Assembly (NCBI GenBank): GCA_002762985.1
Contig: PCXZ01000003.1
Location: forward strand, 1-64,000
DNA: 64,000 nucleotides
DNA from: Candidatus Woesearchaeota archaeon CG10_big_fil_rev_8_21_14_0_10_44_13
Lineage (GTDB): Archaea > Nanobdellota > Nanobdellia > Woesearchaeales > UBA12501
Direction: 5' to 3'
Positions 25,641-33,444 of the stretch are shown here, one piece after another. Below the pieces are notes generated by a model, which searched no databases, was not told the DNA's origin, and was given only the letters and a program-made list of their open reading frames with translations. The position numbers were made by a program, and so were the translations under genes. The stretch's first letter is position 1. Every line of letters starts with the position of its first letter.

Positions 25641-25717
25641 CTCGTAAAAAATAACCATAGTCTCAAAAACTCCATCAAAAAGAGTATCTATATAAACAAC
25701 CTCATATTTAACCCCTT

Positions 25718-26035
25718 ATGGTCGTCAGATACAAGCAAAAATGCACCCGCTGCAAGAAAAACTACGTTCTTTCGGGCTGGAGGGACAGGTACCCTTTATG
25801 CTATGAATGCCAGAAAAGCGAGCTTGTGGGCAATATAAAGGATCCTAAGATGAAGAAACTGTTCAATATCCCTGAAGAGTATTACAGGGAAAACGCCTTC
25901 CTCAGGAACATAAAGATAACCTACCTAAAATTCAAGAGGCTCACTGACCCGCAGATCGAGGCTTTCAAGAAGGTCGCCAAGAAGATGAAAGATGAGAAAG
26001 CCGGCATCAAAAGCGATGATAAGAAGAACAGATAG
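25718..26035 (+). CDS. Small zinc-finger protein, function unknown
   Basis: 105 residues. An N-terminal zinc-binding knuckle pair CTRCKKNYVLSGWRDRYPLCYEC (about 9-31, CxxC-x17-CxxC) is followed by a basic helical region and a Lys-rich tail. It may bind RNA or a ribosomal partner (inference). It sits 8 bases upstream of the MBL hydrolase gene and probably shares its promoter (TCTATATAAAC near 25690). Confidence 0.65.
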   Translation: MVVRYKQKCTRCKKNYVLSGWRDRYPLCYECQKSELVGNIKDPKMKKLFNIPEEYYRENAFLRNIKITYLKFKRLTDPQIEAFKKVAKKMKDEKAGIKSDDKKNR

Positions 26036-26043
26036 GGTGCCGG

Positions 26044-26784
26044 ATGGAGATTTCTGTTATCGCATCAGGAAGCAATGGGAACTGCTGCCTGGTTGAAGAG
26101 AAAGATGTTTCTATACTAATTGACGCAGGGAAGAGCTGCAGGGAGATAGAAAAACGCATGAATTCCATGGGAAAAAGCCTTGAGAATGTCAATGCATTGC
26201 TCATCACACATTCCCATTATGACCATTGCTCAAGCGTAGGGATTGTCTCAAAGAGATACGGCCTTCCGATATACCTTATGAAAGATGTCCACTCATTGAT
26301 CGATGACAAGGTAAGCGAAGCTGAAAAGAGATTCATCTCTCCAGGGAAAAGCTTCACGGTAAAAGGCGTTGAGATAAGGCCTGTCGCTACTTCGCATAAT
26401 GTCCCTTCGTGCGGGTTCGTCATAGGCGGGTTCGGACTGTTCACCGACACAGGCATTGTGACCAGGGAGATGGAAGCGATGTTCCCGAAGCTCAGGTGCG
26501 CCCTGCTGGAATCAAACCATGACATCGACATGCTCATAAACGGGGCTTACCCTGCATTCCTGAAGCAGCTGATATTGTCGGACAGGGGCCATCTCAGCAA
26601 TGTGCACGCAAGCAAGTTCATACAGGAGAAAGGGCAGAATCTCTCGCATGTCCTTCTGGGCCATCTTTCTGGAAATAACAATACGCCTAAGGCAGCAAGA
26701 GCCGCATTTGAAACCCTTGTCAAGAGGAAGATCGACTGCCATATCTGCTCAAGGGAGAGCATAAGCGGAAGCTGGGTAATTTGA
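26044..26784 (+). CDS. MBL-fold metal-dependent hydrolase (YycJ/WalJ-like)
   Basis: 246 residues. The beta-lactamase-fold metal motif THSHYDHC (55-62) follows the leader SVIASGSNGNCCLVEEKDVS and IDAGKS; further ligands are in SHNVPS (about 120), FTDTG and GHLS near the end. The SGSNGN start is typical of the YycJ-like subgroup, proposed DNA/RNA-processing exonucleases. Cytoplasmic, no signal. Cotranscribed with the zinc-finger gene upstream (8-base gap). The fold is confident; the substrate is open. Confidence 0.85.
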   Translation: MEISVIASGSNGNCCLVEEKDVSILIDAGKSCREIEKRMNSMGKSLENVNALLITHSHYDHCSSVGIVSKRYGLPIYLMKDVHSLIDDKVSEAEKRFISPGKSFTVKGVEIRPVATSHNVPSCGFVIGGFGLFTDTGIVTREMEAMFPKLRCALLESNHDIDMLINGAYPAFLKQLILSDRGHLSNVHASKFIQEKGQNLSHVLLGHLSGNNNTPKAARAAFETLVKRKIDCHICSRESISGSWVI

Positions 26785-26966
26785 GAAAAAAGCCGGGAAA
26801 GAAGGTTTGATTCTGATCGGGTATTTATCGATGCATGGGCATATGACTGATATGGTCATATAGGATGATTGAAGATTTTAGGGGGTATCAGTACCGGGAT
26901 TTGTTGCAAACTTTATAGTAGTTACAGATAGAAATATTTATATAAAGAAAATAAACTTTTACTGTT
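26785..26966 (+). promoter_or_regulatory. Promoter region of cysteine-cluster gene
   Basis: Contains the inverted repeat ATATGAC-tgatat-GGTCATAT at about 26839-26859, and TATA-like AATATTTATATAAAG at about 26932-26946, some 20-30 bases before ATG 26967. The palindrome lies about 75 bases above the TATA run and could be an operator or a terminator of the upstream unit. Confidence 0.35.
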
Positions 26967-27503
26967 ATGGACGAAATCGAAAAGATCATAAGCCTATGGA
27001 AGTCAAATATCCTCAATCCATCCTGTTTAAAAAGCTGCGACCATCTCTGCTGCAGTAAGGACTTCAGTCTTACAGAAGAGCAGGCAAGGCTCATCTTCAG
27101 CATAGACGGGAAGATGTATTTTCCATCGGGGAAGAACGGACAGCCGCTCCTCGGGAACAATGATGATGCACAGGACGGAAATCCCGAAGGCGATCAGGAT
27201 ATGATTTTCAGGACAAGATTCTCAATTGCAGAGGAATACTGCCCCATGCACAAGGAAGGGAGATGCGGCATCTATGATAACCCTCTAAGGCCGAAAATCT
27301 GCTCGGATTTCCCGGTCTTCGCTGATGCAGGGATAAGATTGGTCGTCTATGACTCTTCATGTAGCAGGACAGAGCGGGGATCAGCATTGGCTGTCTTCTC
27401 AGAGGCGATCAGGCAGGGATACAGGGTGATAGACTGCGCTGAAGACATGGAGATAACAATAAAGGACGGCAGGATGCACAAGGGCATCATCGAAAAAAAA
27501 TAA
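26967..27503 (+). CDS. YkgJ-family cysteine cluster protein
   Basis: 178 residues. The N-terminal cluster C20-x3-C24-x3-C28-C29 and a second motif EYCPMHKEGRCGIYDNPLRP-KIC (about 91-116) match the Fe-S or zinc CxxxCxxCC family (UPF0153/YkgJ). Metal binding is the expected property; a biochemical role is not established for the family. Short leader with a TATA box. It converges on the zinc-ribbon gene downstream. Confidence 0.8.
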   Translation: MDEIEKIISLWKSNILNPSCLKSCDHLCCSKDFSLTEEQARLIFSIDGKMYFPSGKNGQPLLGNNDDAQDGNPEGDQDMIFRTRFSIAEEYCPMHKEGRCGIYDNPLRPKICSDFPVFADAGIRLVVYDSSCSRTERGSALAVFSEAIRQGYRVIDCAEDMEITIKDGRMHKGIIEKK

Positions 27504-27534
27504 TGTAAGAATCCAGAATAAGAGTATAAATGGC

Positions 27535-27978
27535 CTAATCATCGTCCCCGTCATCATCTTCTTCTGCAGCGCCTTTCTTCTTCCCGGCCTTCATCTTCTT
27601 CGTTATGCCTATCTTCTTCTTGCACTTGCCGCATTCGAAGACATAAGAAGGCACCCCTTCAAAAGATTTCCTCTTATAAGGAGTAGTGGCTTCGCCTACA
27701 TTCCCGCAGAACGGGCAGGCATATTTCACTTCAACAGTCAGCTTAGGCTCATGGACTTCTTTTGATTCTGTATAAGCACACTCAGGGCACACATAAATCT
27801 TTGCCCTGATTTTCTTATGGCCAGTCTCATCTTTAGGCTTGCCCATCTTTGCCTTCCTGCATTTCGGGCAGTCCATCTTATAGACCCACGCCATTATCTT
27901 GCCGTTATTGCCCTCTCCGAATGTTCTCCTTGTGAAATAAACGCATTCGTTTATCGAGCCCGGTAGTTTCAGTGCCAT
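27535..27978 (-). CDS. Double zinc-ribbon protein with acidic tail
   Basis: 147 residues with three pairs of CxxC: CPKCRKAKMG (about 36-45) with CPECAY (68-73), and CPFCGNVG (about 92-99) with CGKCKKK (115-121), followed by a Lys-rich and then all-acidic end (EEDDDGDDD). Resembles small archaeal transcription or translation-associated zinc-ribbon proteins; no specific family identified. Upstream, separated by 18 bases, is a small membrane protein gene on the same strand. Cytoplasmic. Confidence 0.65.
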   Translation of the reverse strand: MALKLPGSINECVYFTRRTFGEGNNGKIMAWVYKMDCPKCRKAKMGKPKDETGHKKIRAKIYVCPECAYTESKEVHEPKLTVEVKYACPFCGNVGEATTPYKRKSFEGVPSYVFECGKCKKKIGITKKMKAGKKKGAAEEDDDGDDD

Positions 27979-27996
27979 GTTATCACCTTCTCTCCC

Positions 27997-28287
27997 TCAT
28001 TTTTTCCTTATTGCAAAAGATTTTCCCTTCTGGTACCACTTCTTTGCATGGTAATGATAATATTTATAGTTGAAATACCTGTATATCTTCTCAAGGTACG
28101 GCGCACCCTCAACTCCGCAGATATACGCCCCAAGTACGATCACGGGCCAGCTTATTATATAGACTATAAGGCTCAGGTATCTCCATAACCTGCTGTCATA
28201 AAAAAGTATGAAGGAGACTGTTGTTATCTTGCCTATGATGAGGCTTACAAGGACAAGCGCCAATCCGAGGAAGAGTTTAGGGTTCAT
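27997..28287 (-). CDS. Small membrane protein
   Basis: 96 residues, with hydrophobic segments about 3-27 (LFLGLALVLVSLIIGKITTV) and 38-62 (LIVYIISWPVIVLGAYICGV), then a Tyr/Lys-rich cytoplasmic tail (YFNYKYYHYHAKKW). No family recognised. Probably cotranscribed with the zinc-ribbon gene that follows 18 bases later. Confidence 0.55.
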   Translation of the reverse strand: MNPKLFLGLALVLVSLIIGKITTVSFILFYDSRLWRYLSLIVYIISWPVIVLGAYICGVEGAPYLEKIYRYFNYKYYHYHAKKWYQKGKSFAIRKK

Positions 28288-28330
28288 TTTGTTGTGGGTG
28301 GCGGCGGTTATATATTAATGTTTTCCAGCC

Positions 28331-28479
28331 TTAGTGCAGTCAAGTTAAGTGTCAAAGCCGCTACTGCCTAGCGGAGTCCAAGTTCTAAACAGAGAATTAC
28401 AAATAAATCTGACGCCCATCAGAATATAGGATAGGCACGGAGCGTGGTGCTGGTCTTAAGGCCCATTACTTGACTGCAT
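28331..28479. ncRNA. Candidate structured RNA closed by a 12-bp helix
   Basis: TGCAGTCAAGT at about 28335-28345 pairs with ACTTGACTGCA at about 28469-28479, enclosing ~120 bases that fold into further hairpins: CCGCTA-CTGCC-TAGCGG (28361-28377), TCTGA-CGCCCA-TCAGA (about 28409-28424) and a GCAC/GTGC stem near 28434-28451. The 3' side reaches into the last ~25 bases of the DegT-type gene. It does not fit a tRNA, and I see no RNase P or SRP consensus. Could be a structured RNA or another palindromic element. Confidence 0.35.
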
Positions 28480-29319
28480 TTCCAGCCGTTTAACTTCAAT
28501 ACTCACTGCGTTCTCATCCACCCTTATATCCTTCGGGCAGAGCACGAATTCATAGCCGTTCTTGCTGCAGTAATCGATGAGCTTCTGCTTCTCTGCATCA
28601 TTCTTGAACCCGACGACCGCATTAAGGCCTCTTTTTTCAGCATGGAAGACATCAAATCCTTCTTTTTTCAGGTCTTTCCTGATTTTTTTTGATTTCTCAA
28701 GGAAAAACAAAGTCCTTTTTTCTGCATCCTCAAGCTTCTCAAGCAGTTTTTCTGCATCGCCATCAAATTCAAGTCCAGGATAGATATCTTCTGTCTTCTC
28801 AAAGTATTCTTTCTTATCCGTAGAGATGAATCCTCCTGTGCCCAGGTTCACAGGCTTCCACCTGCCGAAGCTTCCGACGATGATATCCGAATATTTCCCA
28901 TTGCACAAACTGTCGTCAGACATTCCTATCGCGCCTGTGGCATCTTCAATCAGCAGACATCTGTTTTTCCTGCATATTTTTGAGATCTCAGGCATGGGCT
29001 GTTCTGCGAAATAGCCTGCGAAGCTTGTGACAATGAAAGCTGCTGCGTCTTTGTCCTTTGTTTTCTTCTCAAGGTCTTCAAGGTCTATCAATCCCCTGTC
29101 TGTCTTCACTTCCACAGCTTCAAGCCCGAACTTCTTGGGATATTTCCTGAAGGATATCCAGCCACCTTGGTCAGGTATGAGGACGATCTTCCTTTTACTG
29201 ATCCTGCTTGCTATGCACAGCGATGCGAGTATAGCAGAATTGCCTGAATTAAGTATTTTGGCATGCTTGTGCCTTGTGAGCTCTTTCAGCCTGCCCGTGA
29301 TCTTTTCTTGGATTTCCAT
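28456..29319 (-). CDS. DegT/DnrJ-type PLP-dependent enzyme
   Basis: The start is set at ATG 29319 (MEIQEKITG), downstream of an upstream-extended frame that overlaps the promoter; 287 residues. Family pattern: HAKILNSGNSAILASLCIAS (cofactor phosphate binding), CLLIEDATGAIG (Asp that binds the pyridine ring), and SFGRWKPVNLGTGGFIST, where the Lys would be the Schiff-base residue. At 287 residues it is shorter than typical sugar aminotransferases (~370), lacking part of the C-terminal domain. Probably an aminotransferase or Cys-metabolism-like enzyme; the substrate is unknown. Confidence 0.7.
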   Translation of the reverse strand: MEIQEKITGRLKELTRHKHAKILNSGNSAILASLCIASRISKRKIVLIPDQGGWISFRKYPKKFGLEAVEVKTDRGLIDLEDLEKKTKDKDAAAFIVTSFAGYFAEQPMPEISKICRKNRCLLIEDATGAIGMSDDSLCNGKYSDIIVGSFGRWKPVNLGTGGFISTDKKEYFEKTEDIYPGLEFDGDAEKLLEKLEDAEKRTLFFLEKSKKIRKDLKKEGFDVFHAEKRGLNAVVGFKNDAEKQKLIDYCSKNGYEFVLCPKDIRVDENAVSIEVKRLEMQSSNGP

Positions 29320-29449
29320 AATAAATAAGAACTTAGGCCGATATATAAATCTTATTCGGTTGAGCATTCACCAATCCAAACTTTTATATACTTCAAAAAC
29401 ACTATATATCATTCATATAGGGGTTGGTTGAAGAGGTGGGAGTCGTGTC

Positions 29450-29734
29450 ATGGAGAGCAAGCCACCACAGGATGACCTCGTCAAGAGGATAATCAAGTTT
29501 CAGGACGAAGAGATATCAAGATTTCTTAGGGAGAAGATAAATGTCAGAGTTCTCGGCGATATCGGCGTTATAGTCGATGATTCTGTCCTGCGTTCATTGC
29601 GAGAGCCGACAAAGAAAGGCATATTGGCCGGTCTTGAGATTTATCTTAAGGCAAAAGGCAGGGAAGGGAAACCATTATATCCCATCAGCTTCGATGACAT
29701 ACCCTCTCAACAAAGGCATTATATGATCTTATAA
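29450..29734 (+). CDS. Small protein, function unknown
   Basis: 94 residues starting with MESKPPQDDLVKRIIKFQDE. Helical, charged, no motif recognised. Preceded by TATA-like ACTTTTATATACTTC near 29378-29392 and a G-rich leader. A second small frame follows 11 bases later, so the two may be an operon. Confidence 0.5.
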   Translation: MESKPPQDDLVKRIIKFQDEEISRFLREKINVRVLGDIGVIVDDSVLRSLREPTKKGILAGLEIYLKAKGREGKPLYPISFDDIPSQQRHYMIL

Positions 29735-29745
29735 GAGACGAATCA

Positions 29746-29952
29746 ATGCAGAAGCAGATATTTGATAATATCATCTCTACCCTCCCTGAGAGGGACGCAA
29801 TGTTCTATTCCCACTATGTCTCTGAGAGATACAGGGAATTTGCTTATAAGGAGTCGTTTCACAGATATAAGGGAATATTCAGGAAATGCACACTGCCCAC
29901 ATCGATCAACCAATCTTTACGCTATGCCCAGGACGCCCATTCAAAGTCATGA
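29746..29952 (+). CDS. Small protein, function unknown
   Basis: 68 residues (MQKQIFDNIISTLPERDAMF), aromatic and charged. It overlaps the 3' end of the convergent TYW1 gene by 47 bases, so the last ~15 residues are shadow-like; the body before 29906 is free of overlap. Placed as a second gene of a small operon with 29450-29734. No family recognised. Confidence 0.35.
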   Translation: MQKQIFDNIISTLPERDAMFYSHYVSERYREFAYKESFHRYKGIFRKCTLPTSINQSLRYAQDAHSKS

Positions 29953-30856
29953 GCACAACCCTGCTCTCTTTCTGCTCATCCACTATCCTGTAATCAGAAT
30001 GCTTCTCGATCTCCTTCGCGAACTCGACGATATCCTTATGGTAAGGCATATTCGCCTTCTCAAGCTTCTGCCTTGATGCGCCTACGAACATGTATGCCTT
30101 GACCTCGAGGAAATCAGGCTCTGCTTTCTCGATCAGCTTCGCATAATTCTCAGGCTCGGCCATATTATAGCCCTTTACAAGCGTAAGCCTTATCGCAGTC
30201 CTTGTCTTCTTCTTCAGCTTCATCCCTTTCAATGCTTCAAGGGACCTATTGAGCCTTTCCCAGTAATCCTTATTCGATGGCCTGCAGACTTTCTTGTAGA
30301 TCTTTGCATTCGGCGCAGCCAATGTCATGTAAAGCTGTGTAGGCGGTTCCATCTTCTCCATCACTTCAGGAAGCTGGCCGTTCGTTACGACAAAAACAGT
30401 GCATTTCCTTTGCTTGAGCTCCCTTATCAGCTCGCTGAGCTTAGGGTAATAAAGCGTCTCTCCGGTGAGAGAGATCGCAAACTGGTTGGGATTCTGGGCT
30501 TCCTTGAGCTTCTGCCTGTCCCTGACCTTCTCATTCCCGCCCATGCCTGAGAGCAGGAGCCTTTGGTATTTTATGGCGTTCTCTATTATCTCTTTAGGTT
30601 CATCTATCTTACTGAAGCCCGAAAACGGCTCATTGTGCCTCTTGCGCCAGCAGAACACGCAGTCCTGGTCGCAGAAATTCACCGTTACGGATATCTGGCA
30701 GCACCTGTGGGATTCGATGCCATAGAACTTCTGCTTGTAGCAATGGCCTTTGTCTGTCAGGCTCTTCTTCGTCCATGCGCATATCTTCACTGCAGAATGA
30801 TCTCCTATGAACCTGTACTGCTGTTTTTCAAGCTCTTTCCTGTAAGAACCGCCCAT
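29906..30856 (-). CDS. taw1: tRNA 4-demethylwyosine synthase (TYW1/Taw1)
   Basis: 316 residues. Radical-SAM cluster motif C62-x3-C66-x2-C69 (CDQDCVFC), plus C26, C39 and C52, the three cysteines known to hold the second [4Fe-4S] cluster of archaeal TYW1. Other motifs: SLTGETLYYPKL (SAM binding), FVVTNG and TLAAPNAKIYKKVCRP. It converts N1-methylguanosine-37 of tRNA-Phe, with pyruvate, into 4-demethylwyosine. No flavodoxin domain, as usual for archaea. An 18-base-spaced HxlR regulator gene lies upstream on the same strand. Confidence 0.92.
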   Translation of the reverse strand: MGGSYRKELEKQQYRFIGDHSAVKICAWTKKSLTDKGHCYKQKFYGIESHRCCQISVTVNFCDQDCVFCWRKRHNEPFSGFSKIDEPKEIIENAIKYQRLLLSGMGGNEKVRDRQKLKEAQNPNQFAISLTGETLYYPKLSELIRELKQRKCTVFVVTNGQLPEVMEKMEPPTQLYMTLAAPNAKIYKKVCRPSNKDYWERLNRSLEALKGMKLKKKTRTAIRLTLVKGYNMAEPENYAKLIEKAEPDFLEVKAYMFVGASRQKLEKANMPYHKDIVEFAKEIEKHSDYRIVDEQKESRVVLMTLNGRPGHSVKIG

Positions 30857-30873
30857 ATCGCATCCTCTTTAAG

Positions 30874-31233
30874 CTAACCCACCATGCATTCTTTGCAGTC
30901 CAGCCTGCTGCATGTCTTATTGGTGAATTTCCATCTCAAAGCCCATTTTTTTATGTTCTTTATTATGCCTATGAAATCCCCGCCGCTCTTTGTCAGCGAA
31001 TAATCGCACCTGACTGGAAATGTCCTTGTATCCACCCTTTTTTTCACAAGGCCCTCCTTCTCTAGCTCCTTAAGCCTTGTTGAGAGTATTTTTGGGGTTA
31101 TGCCCGGAAGGCTCTTCTTGAGCTCAGAGTACCTTCTTGACGGCTTCCCTTTGCAGAGTTCAAGCAGTATGAGCAGGGTCCATCTCCTGCCTATGAAATC
31201 CGCTGTCCTGTACACTGTGCAGTCCTTGTCCAT
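30874..31233 (-). CDS. HxlR-type winged-helix regulator
   Basis: The start is chosen at ATG 31233 (MDKDCTVYRTAD); 119 residues. The HxlR pattern is clear: C-T-V-Y (Cys6 near the N-terminus), FIGRRWTLLILLELCKGKPS, the recognition helix ITPKILSTRLKELEKEGLV and a wing RTFPVRCDYSLTKSG. The C-terminus CSRLDCKECMVG adds cysteines that may sense redox or metal. Divergent from the ferredoxin gene; the perfect inverted repeat at 31293-31315 between them is the likely operator. Redox-responsive control is inferred from the cysteines. Confidence 0.85.
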   Translation of the reverse strand: MDKDCTVYRTADFIGRRWTLLILLELCKGKPSRRYSELKKSLPGITPKILSTRLKELEKEGLVKKRVDTRTFPVRCDYSLTKSGGDFIGIIKNIKKWALRWKFTNKTCSRLDCKECMVG

Positions 31234-31264
31234 TGTATCCCCCGGTATCTTTCTGGAAACCCGC

Positions 31265-31315
31265 ACATATTTATATAAGTTTTGCTTTTATACTTAGTAT
31301 AAAAAAGATACTAAG
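31265..31315. promoter_or_regulatory. Divergent promoter with 23-bp operator-like palindrome
   Basis: CTTAGTAT-N7-ATACTAAG at 31293-31315 is a perfect 8-bp inverted repeat lying 9 bases before ATG 31325. On the other side, ATTTATATAAG (31269-31279) read on the minus strand is a TATA box about 35 bases from the HxlR start. The arrangement fits autoregulation plus control of the ferredoxin gene by the HxlR protein. Confidence 0.6.
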
Positions 31316-31324
31316 AGGGGCCAT

Positions 31325-32332
31325 ATGCCTTCAGGACAAAGAACACCTCCAAAGACGCACGGTAAAGCGGTGCAGAGGACACAGAAGAAGAGGAAGATCA
31401 TAAGGATTGACGAAAAGAAGTGCAACGGCTGTGGCTTCTGCATGCCGAACTGCCCTGAAGGCGCCCTCAGAATCATAGACGGAAAGGCCAGGCTTATAAG
31501 CGACATATTCTGCGACGGGTTGGGCGCTTGCATAGGCCACTGCCCCCAAGGCGCAATCAGGATTGTTGAGAGGGACGCAGAGCCATACAATGAGAGGAAA
31601 GTCATGGCGAACATAATCAAGCAGGGAAAGAATGTCATAAAAGCCCATCTCGAGCATCTCAGGGAGCATGGCGAGACAGGGTATCTGAATTCAGCTTTAG
31701 CTTTCCTGAAAGAGAAAAAGATAAAGAATCCCCTGGAAGAGAAAGAGGGGCATGAGAAAGAGACAGGCAAAGGGGCGATCAAGGCAGCAAAAGACTGCCC
31801 TTCAGGGGATCATTCGCAGTTTTCACAGATAAGGATATGCCCTGGCTCAGCTGAGATGGACCTCAGGGATAAAAGCAGATCATCAAACCAATCAAATGCG
31901 GGCCTTAAGGATGAGATGTCAAACAGACAGGTAAAATCCGGCCACTATGCCCAAAAACAGGAGTCTATGCTCAGGCAATGGCCCGTGCAGCTGAGTCTTG
32001 TCTCGCCCAATGCGTCCTTTTTCAACGATGCGCATCTCCTTGTTTCAGCTGACTGTGTGCCTTTTGCAAACCCCAATTTCCACTCTGAACTGCTCAAGGG
32101 CAGATCGCTAGTGATAGGCTGTCCAAAACTTGATGATGTCGAGCATTATGTTGGGAAACTGACAGAGATAATCCGGAACAACAGGATAAAAAGCATAACT
32201 GTCGCGATAATGGAAGTCCCATGCTGCTATGGCCTTTATTCTGCAGTCGAGCAGGCTGTGGGCAATTCAGGGAAGAAGGTGCCATTCGAACAGAAGATAG
32301 TCTCTGTGAGCGGAAGCATGGACGGTTCTTGA
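31325..32332 (+). CDS. Two-cluster ferredoxin-type protein
   Basis: 335 residues. N-terminal 2x[4Fe-4S] unit: C33-x2-C36-x2-C39-x3-C43-P (CNGCGFCMPNCP) and C63-x5-C69-x3-C73-P. The second motif has a wider first gap than a standard ferredoxin. The rest (about 85-335) includes a low-complexity stretch (about 140-220) and a folded C-terminal part (LLVSADCVPFANPNFHSELL ... VIGCPKLDDVEHYVGKL ... IMEVPCCYGLYSAVEQA) with three more cysteines. Such proteins appear beside hybrid-cluster or stress enzymes; here the partner is a cupin gene 34 bases downstream. Probably a soluble electron carrier or sensor under HxlR control. Confidence 0.75.
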   Translation: MPSGQRTPPKTHGKAVQRTQKKRKIIRIDEKKCNGCGFCMPNCPEGALRIIDGKARLISDIFCDGLGACIGHCPQGAIRIVERDAEPYNERKVMANIIKQGKNVIKAHLEHLREHGETGYLNSALAFLKEKKIKNPLEEKEGHEKETGKGAIKAAKDCPSGDHSQFSQIRICPGSAEMDLRDKSRSSNQSNAGLKDEMSNRQVKSGHYAQKQESMLRQWPVQLSLVSPNASFFNDAHLLVSADCVPFANPNFHSELLKGRSLVIGCPKLDDVEHYVGKLTEIIRNNRIKSITVAIMEVPCCYGLYSAVEQAVGNSGKKVPFEQKIVSVSGSMDGS

Positions 32333-32366
32333 GCAGCAGTGCTGCAGGGATCATAGGAGGTCAATC

Positions 32367-32678
32367 ATGAAAAAAAACACGGGAGAAGGCATAAGGCAGA
32401 TGATAGAATACCCAAAATCAGGCATACTGAGCAAGGATATTTCATCAGAGGATAAGATAGACTCCACTCTGTTCTGCATGGCCAAGGGGACGAAGATGTC
32501 AGAGCACACGTCGACAAAAGAGGGGATATTCTATGTCCTTGACGGCAAAGGCACATTCAACCTTTCTGGGGCAAGGCATGATATGGTCCCTGGAGCGATA
32601 ATCCACATGGATAAGAATGCAGTCCATTCTCTCAAGGCAGATGAGAACACAAGCTTTGTCCTTTTTCTGTTCGATTAA
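32367..32678 (+). CDS. Small cupin-domain protein
   Basis: 103 residues. A single cupin_2 barrel: GTKMSEHTSTKEGIFYVLDG (motif 1, with H and E ligands) and PGAIIHMDKNAVHSLKADEN (motif 2, with H). GGAGGT, a good ribosome-binding site, lies 6-12 bases before the ATG. It follows the ferredoxin gene and is likely in the same HxlR-controlled operon. The family includes metal-binding sensors and small isomerases; no substrate can be inferred. Confidence 0.8.
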   Translation: MKKNTGEGIRQMIEYPKSGILSKDISSEDKIDSTLFCMAKGTKMSEHTSTKEGIFYVLDGKGTFNLSGARHDMVPGAIIHMDKNAVHSLKADENTSFVLFLFD

Positions 32679-32749
32679 ACCCCTGTCTGATTAAGCCTGA
32701 TTGCAAGATTCCGGGGGCATATGCTAAATCCGAGCTAAAACCTGCTCTA

Positions 32750-32849
32750 AATGCCGTTTAAAACCACGTTAAAAACCCCATTAAAAACTAGTTTCATTCA
32801 AGAATTGAGTTTCATAAACTATATAAATGACGTAACTAGTTGATTTCTC
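32750..32849 (+). promoter_or_regulatory. Promoter with iterated 12-base repeats
   Basis: Three head-to-tail units of about 12 bases (CGTTTAAAACCA, CGTTAAAAACCC, CATTAAAAACTA) cover about 32752-32787. AACTAGTT palindromes follow at about 32787 and 32835, bracketing TATA-like ACTATATAAATG (about 32818-32829). The ATG is at 32850. Looks like a regulated promoter, plausibly bound by the membrane HTH protein it drives (inference). Confidence 0.4.
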
Positions 32850-33317
32850 ATGAAAAACAGAAACGTCGGCATACTATTGCTTGTAGTCGCCTTGTTCATA
32901 CTCTTTTTGATCGTATCATACAACAAGGCCATGGAAGACATAGTCAATGCCACATGCACGCACGGCCCTGAATGCTCGATGTATAAGACGATAGGCGTCC
33001 AGAAGACGATAAGCTACAGCCTCATAGGCATGCTCATAGCAGCAAGCCTTTATGTGATAATCTTCCTGAAAGACAGGACTATGCCCGGGCAATCAGCCCC
33101 GAAACCGTCAAAGAAAGTGCTTGAAGGCCTTGACAACACAGAGAAAAAGATACTGGACCTTGTTTCGAGAAGCGAAGGTTCAATGTACCAGAGCGACATC
33201 ATGAAAGAAACCGGGTTCTCAAAGGTCAAGGTCACAAGGGTGCTTGACAGGCTCGAGGCAAAAGGCCTCACCGAGAGAAAAAGGAGGGGAATGACGAATA
33301 TTGTCGTTCTCAGGTGA
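32850..33317 (+). CDS. Membrane-anchored MarR/winged-helix regulator
   Basis: 155 residues: TM1 about 5-25, a short outside loop with two cysteines (CTHGPEC), TM2 about 51-72, then a cytoplasmic winged helix (about 92-155: TEKKILDLVSRSEGSMYQSD, SKVKVTRVLDRLEAKGLTER, wing RRGMTNIVVLR). Membrane-tethered HTH proteins of this layout are common in archaea and can read an outside signal. It heads the copper island; the extracellular Cys pair could be a metal sensor (inference). Confidence 0.75.
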   Translation: MKNRNVGILLLVVALFILFLIVSYNKAMEDIVNATCTHGPECSMYKTIGVQKTISYSLIGMLIAASLYVIIFLKDRTMPGQSAPKPSKKVLEGLDNTEKKILDLVSRSEGSMYQSDIMKETGFSKVKVTRVLDRLEAKGLTERKRRGMTNIVVLR

Positions 33318-33328
33318 CTTAAAAAGAT

Positions 33329-33368
33329 GGATGAAACCAATTTCTCAGTTATATATATAAGTTGTTTC
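33329..33368 (+). promoter_or_regulatory. Promoter of copper chaperone gene
   Basis: TATA run ATATATATAAG at about 33351-33361, flanked by an imperfect inverted repeat GAAACCAA (33333-33340) and TTGTTTC (33362-33368). The ATG is at 33445, so a leader of about 60 bases is expected; GGAGG (33436-33440) precedes the start. Confidence 0.4.
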
Positions 33369-33444
33369 AATTCTATGCCCTTCATTGGGTTTTAGGATAA
33401 TCAGTTTAAGATGATAAAAAATAACAAAGATTCGGAGGCAAAAA

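Larger units (their letters stand above)
24959..25717. other. 760-base intergenic region of repeats and hairpins
   Basis: No convincing gene. It holds (i) a 63-base sequence at 25071-25133 that recurs at 53912-53975; (ii) a hairpin GCTGCT/AGCAGC near 25240-25263; (iii) a dense series of hairpins at 25441-25640; and (iv) a TATA-like TCTATATAAAC at about 25685-25695 serving the gene at 25718. The frames open here show no family similarity and consist of translated palindromes. Confidence 0.5.
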
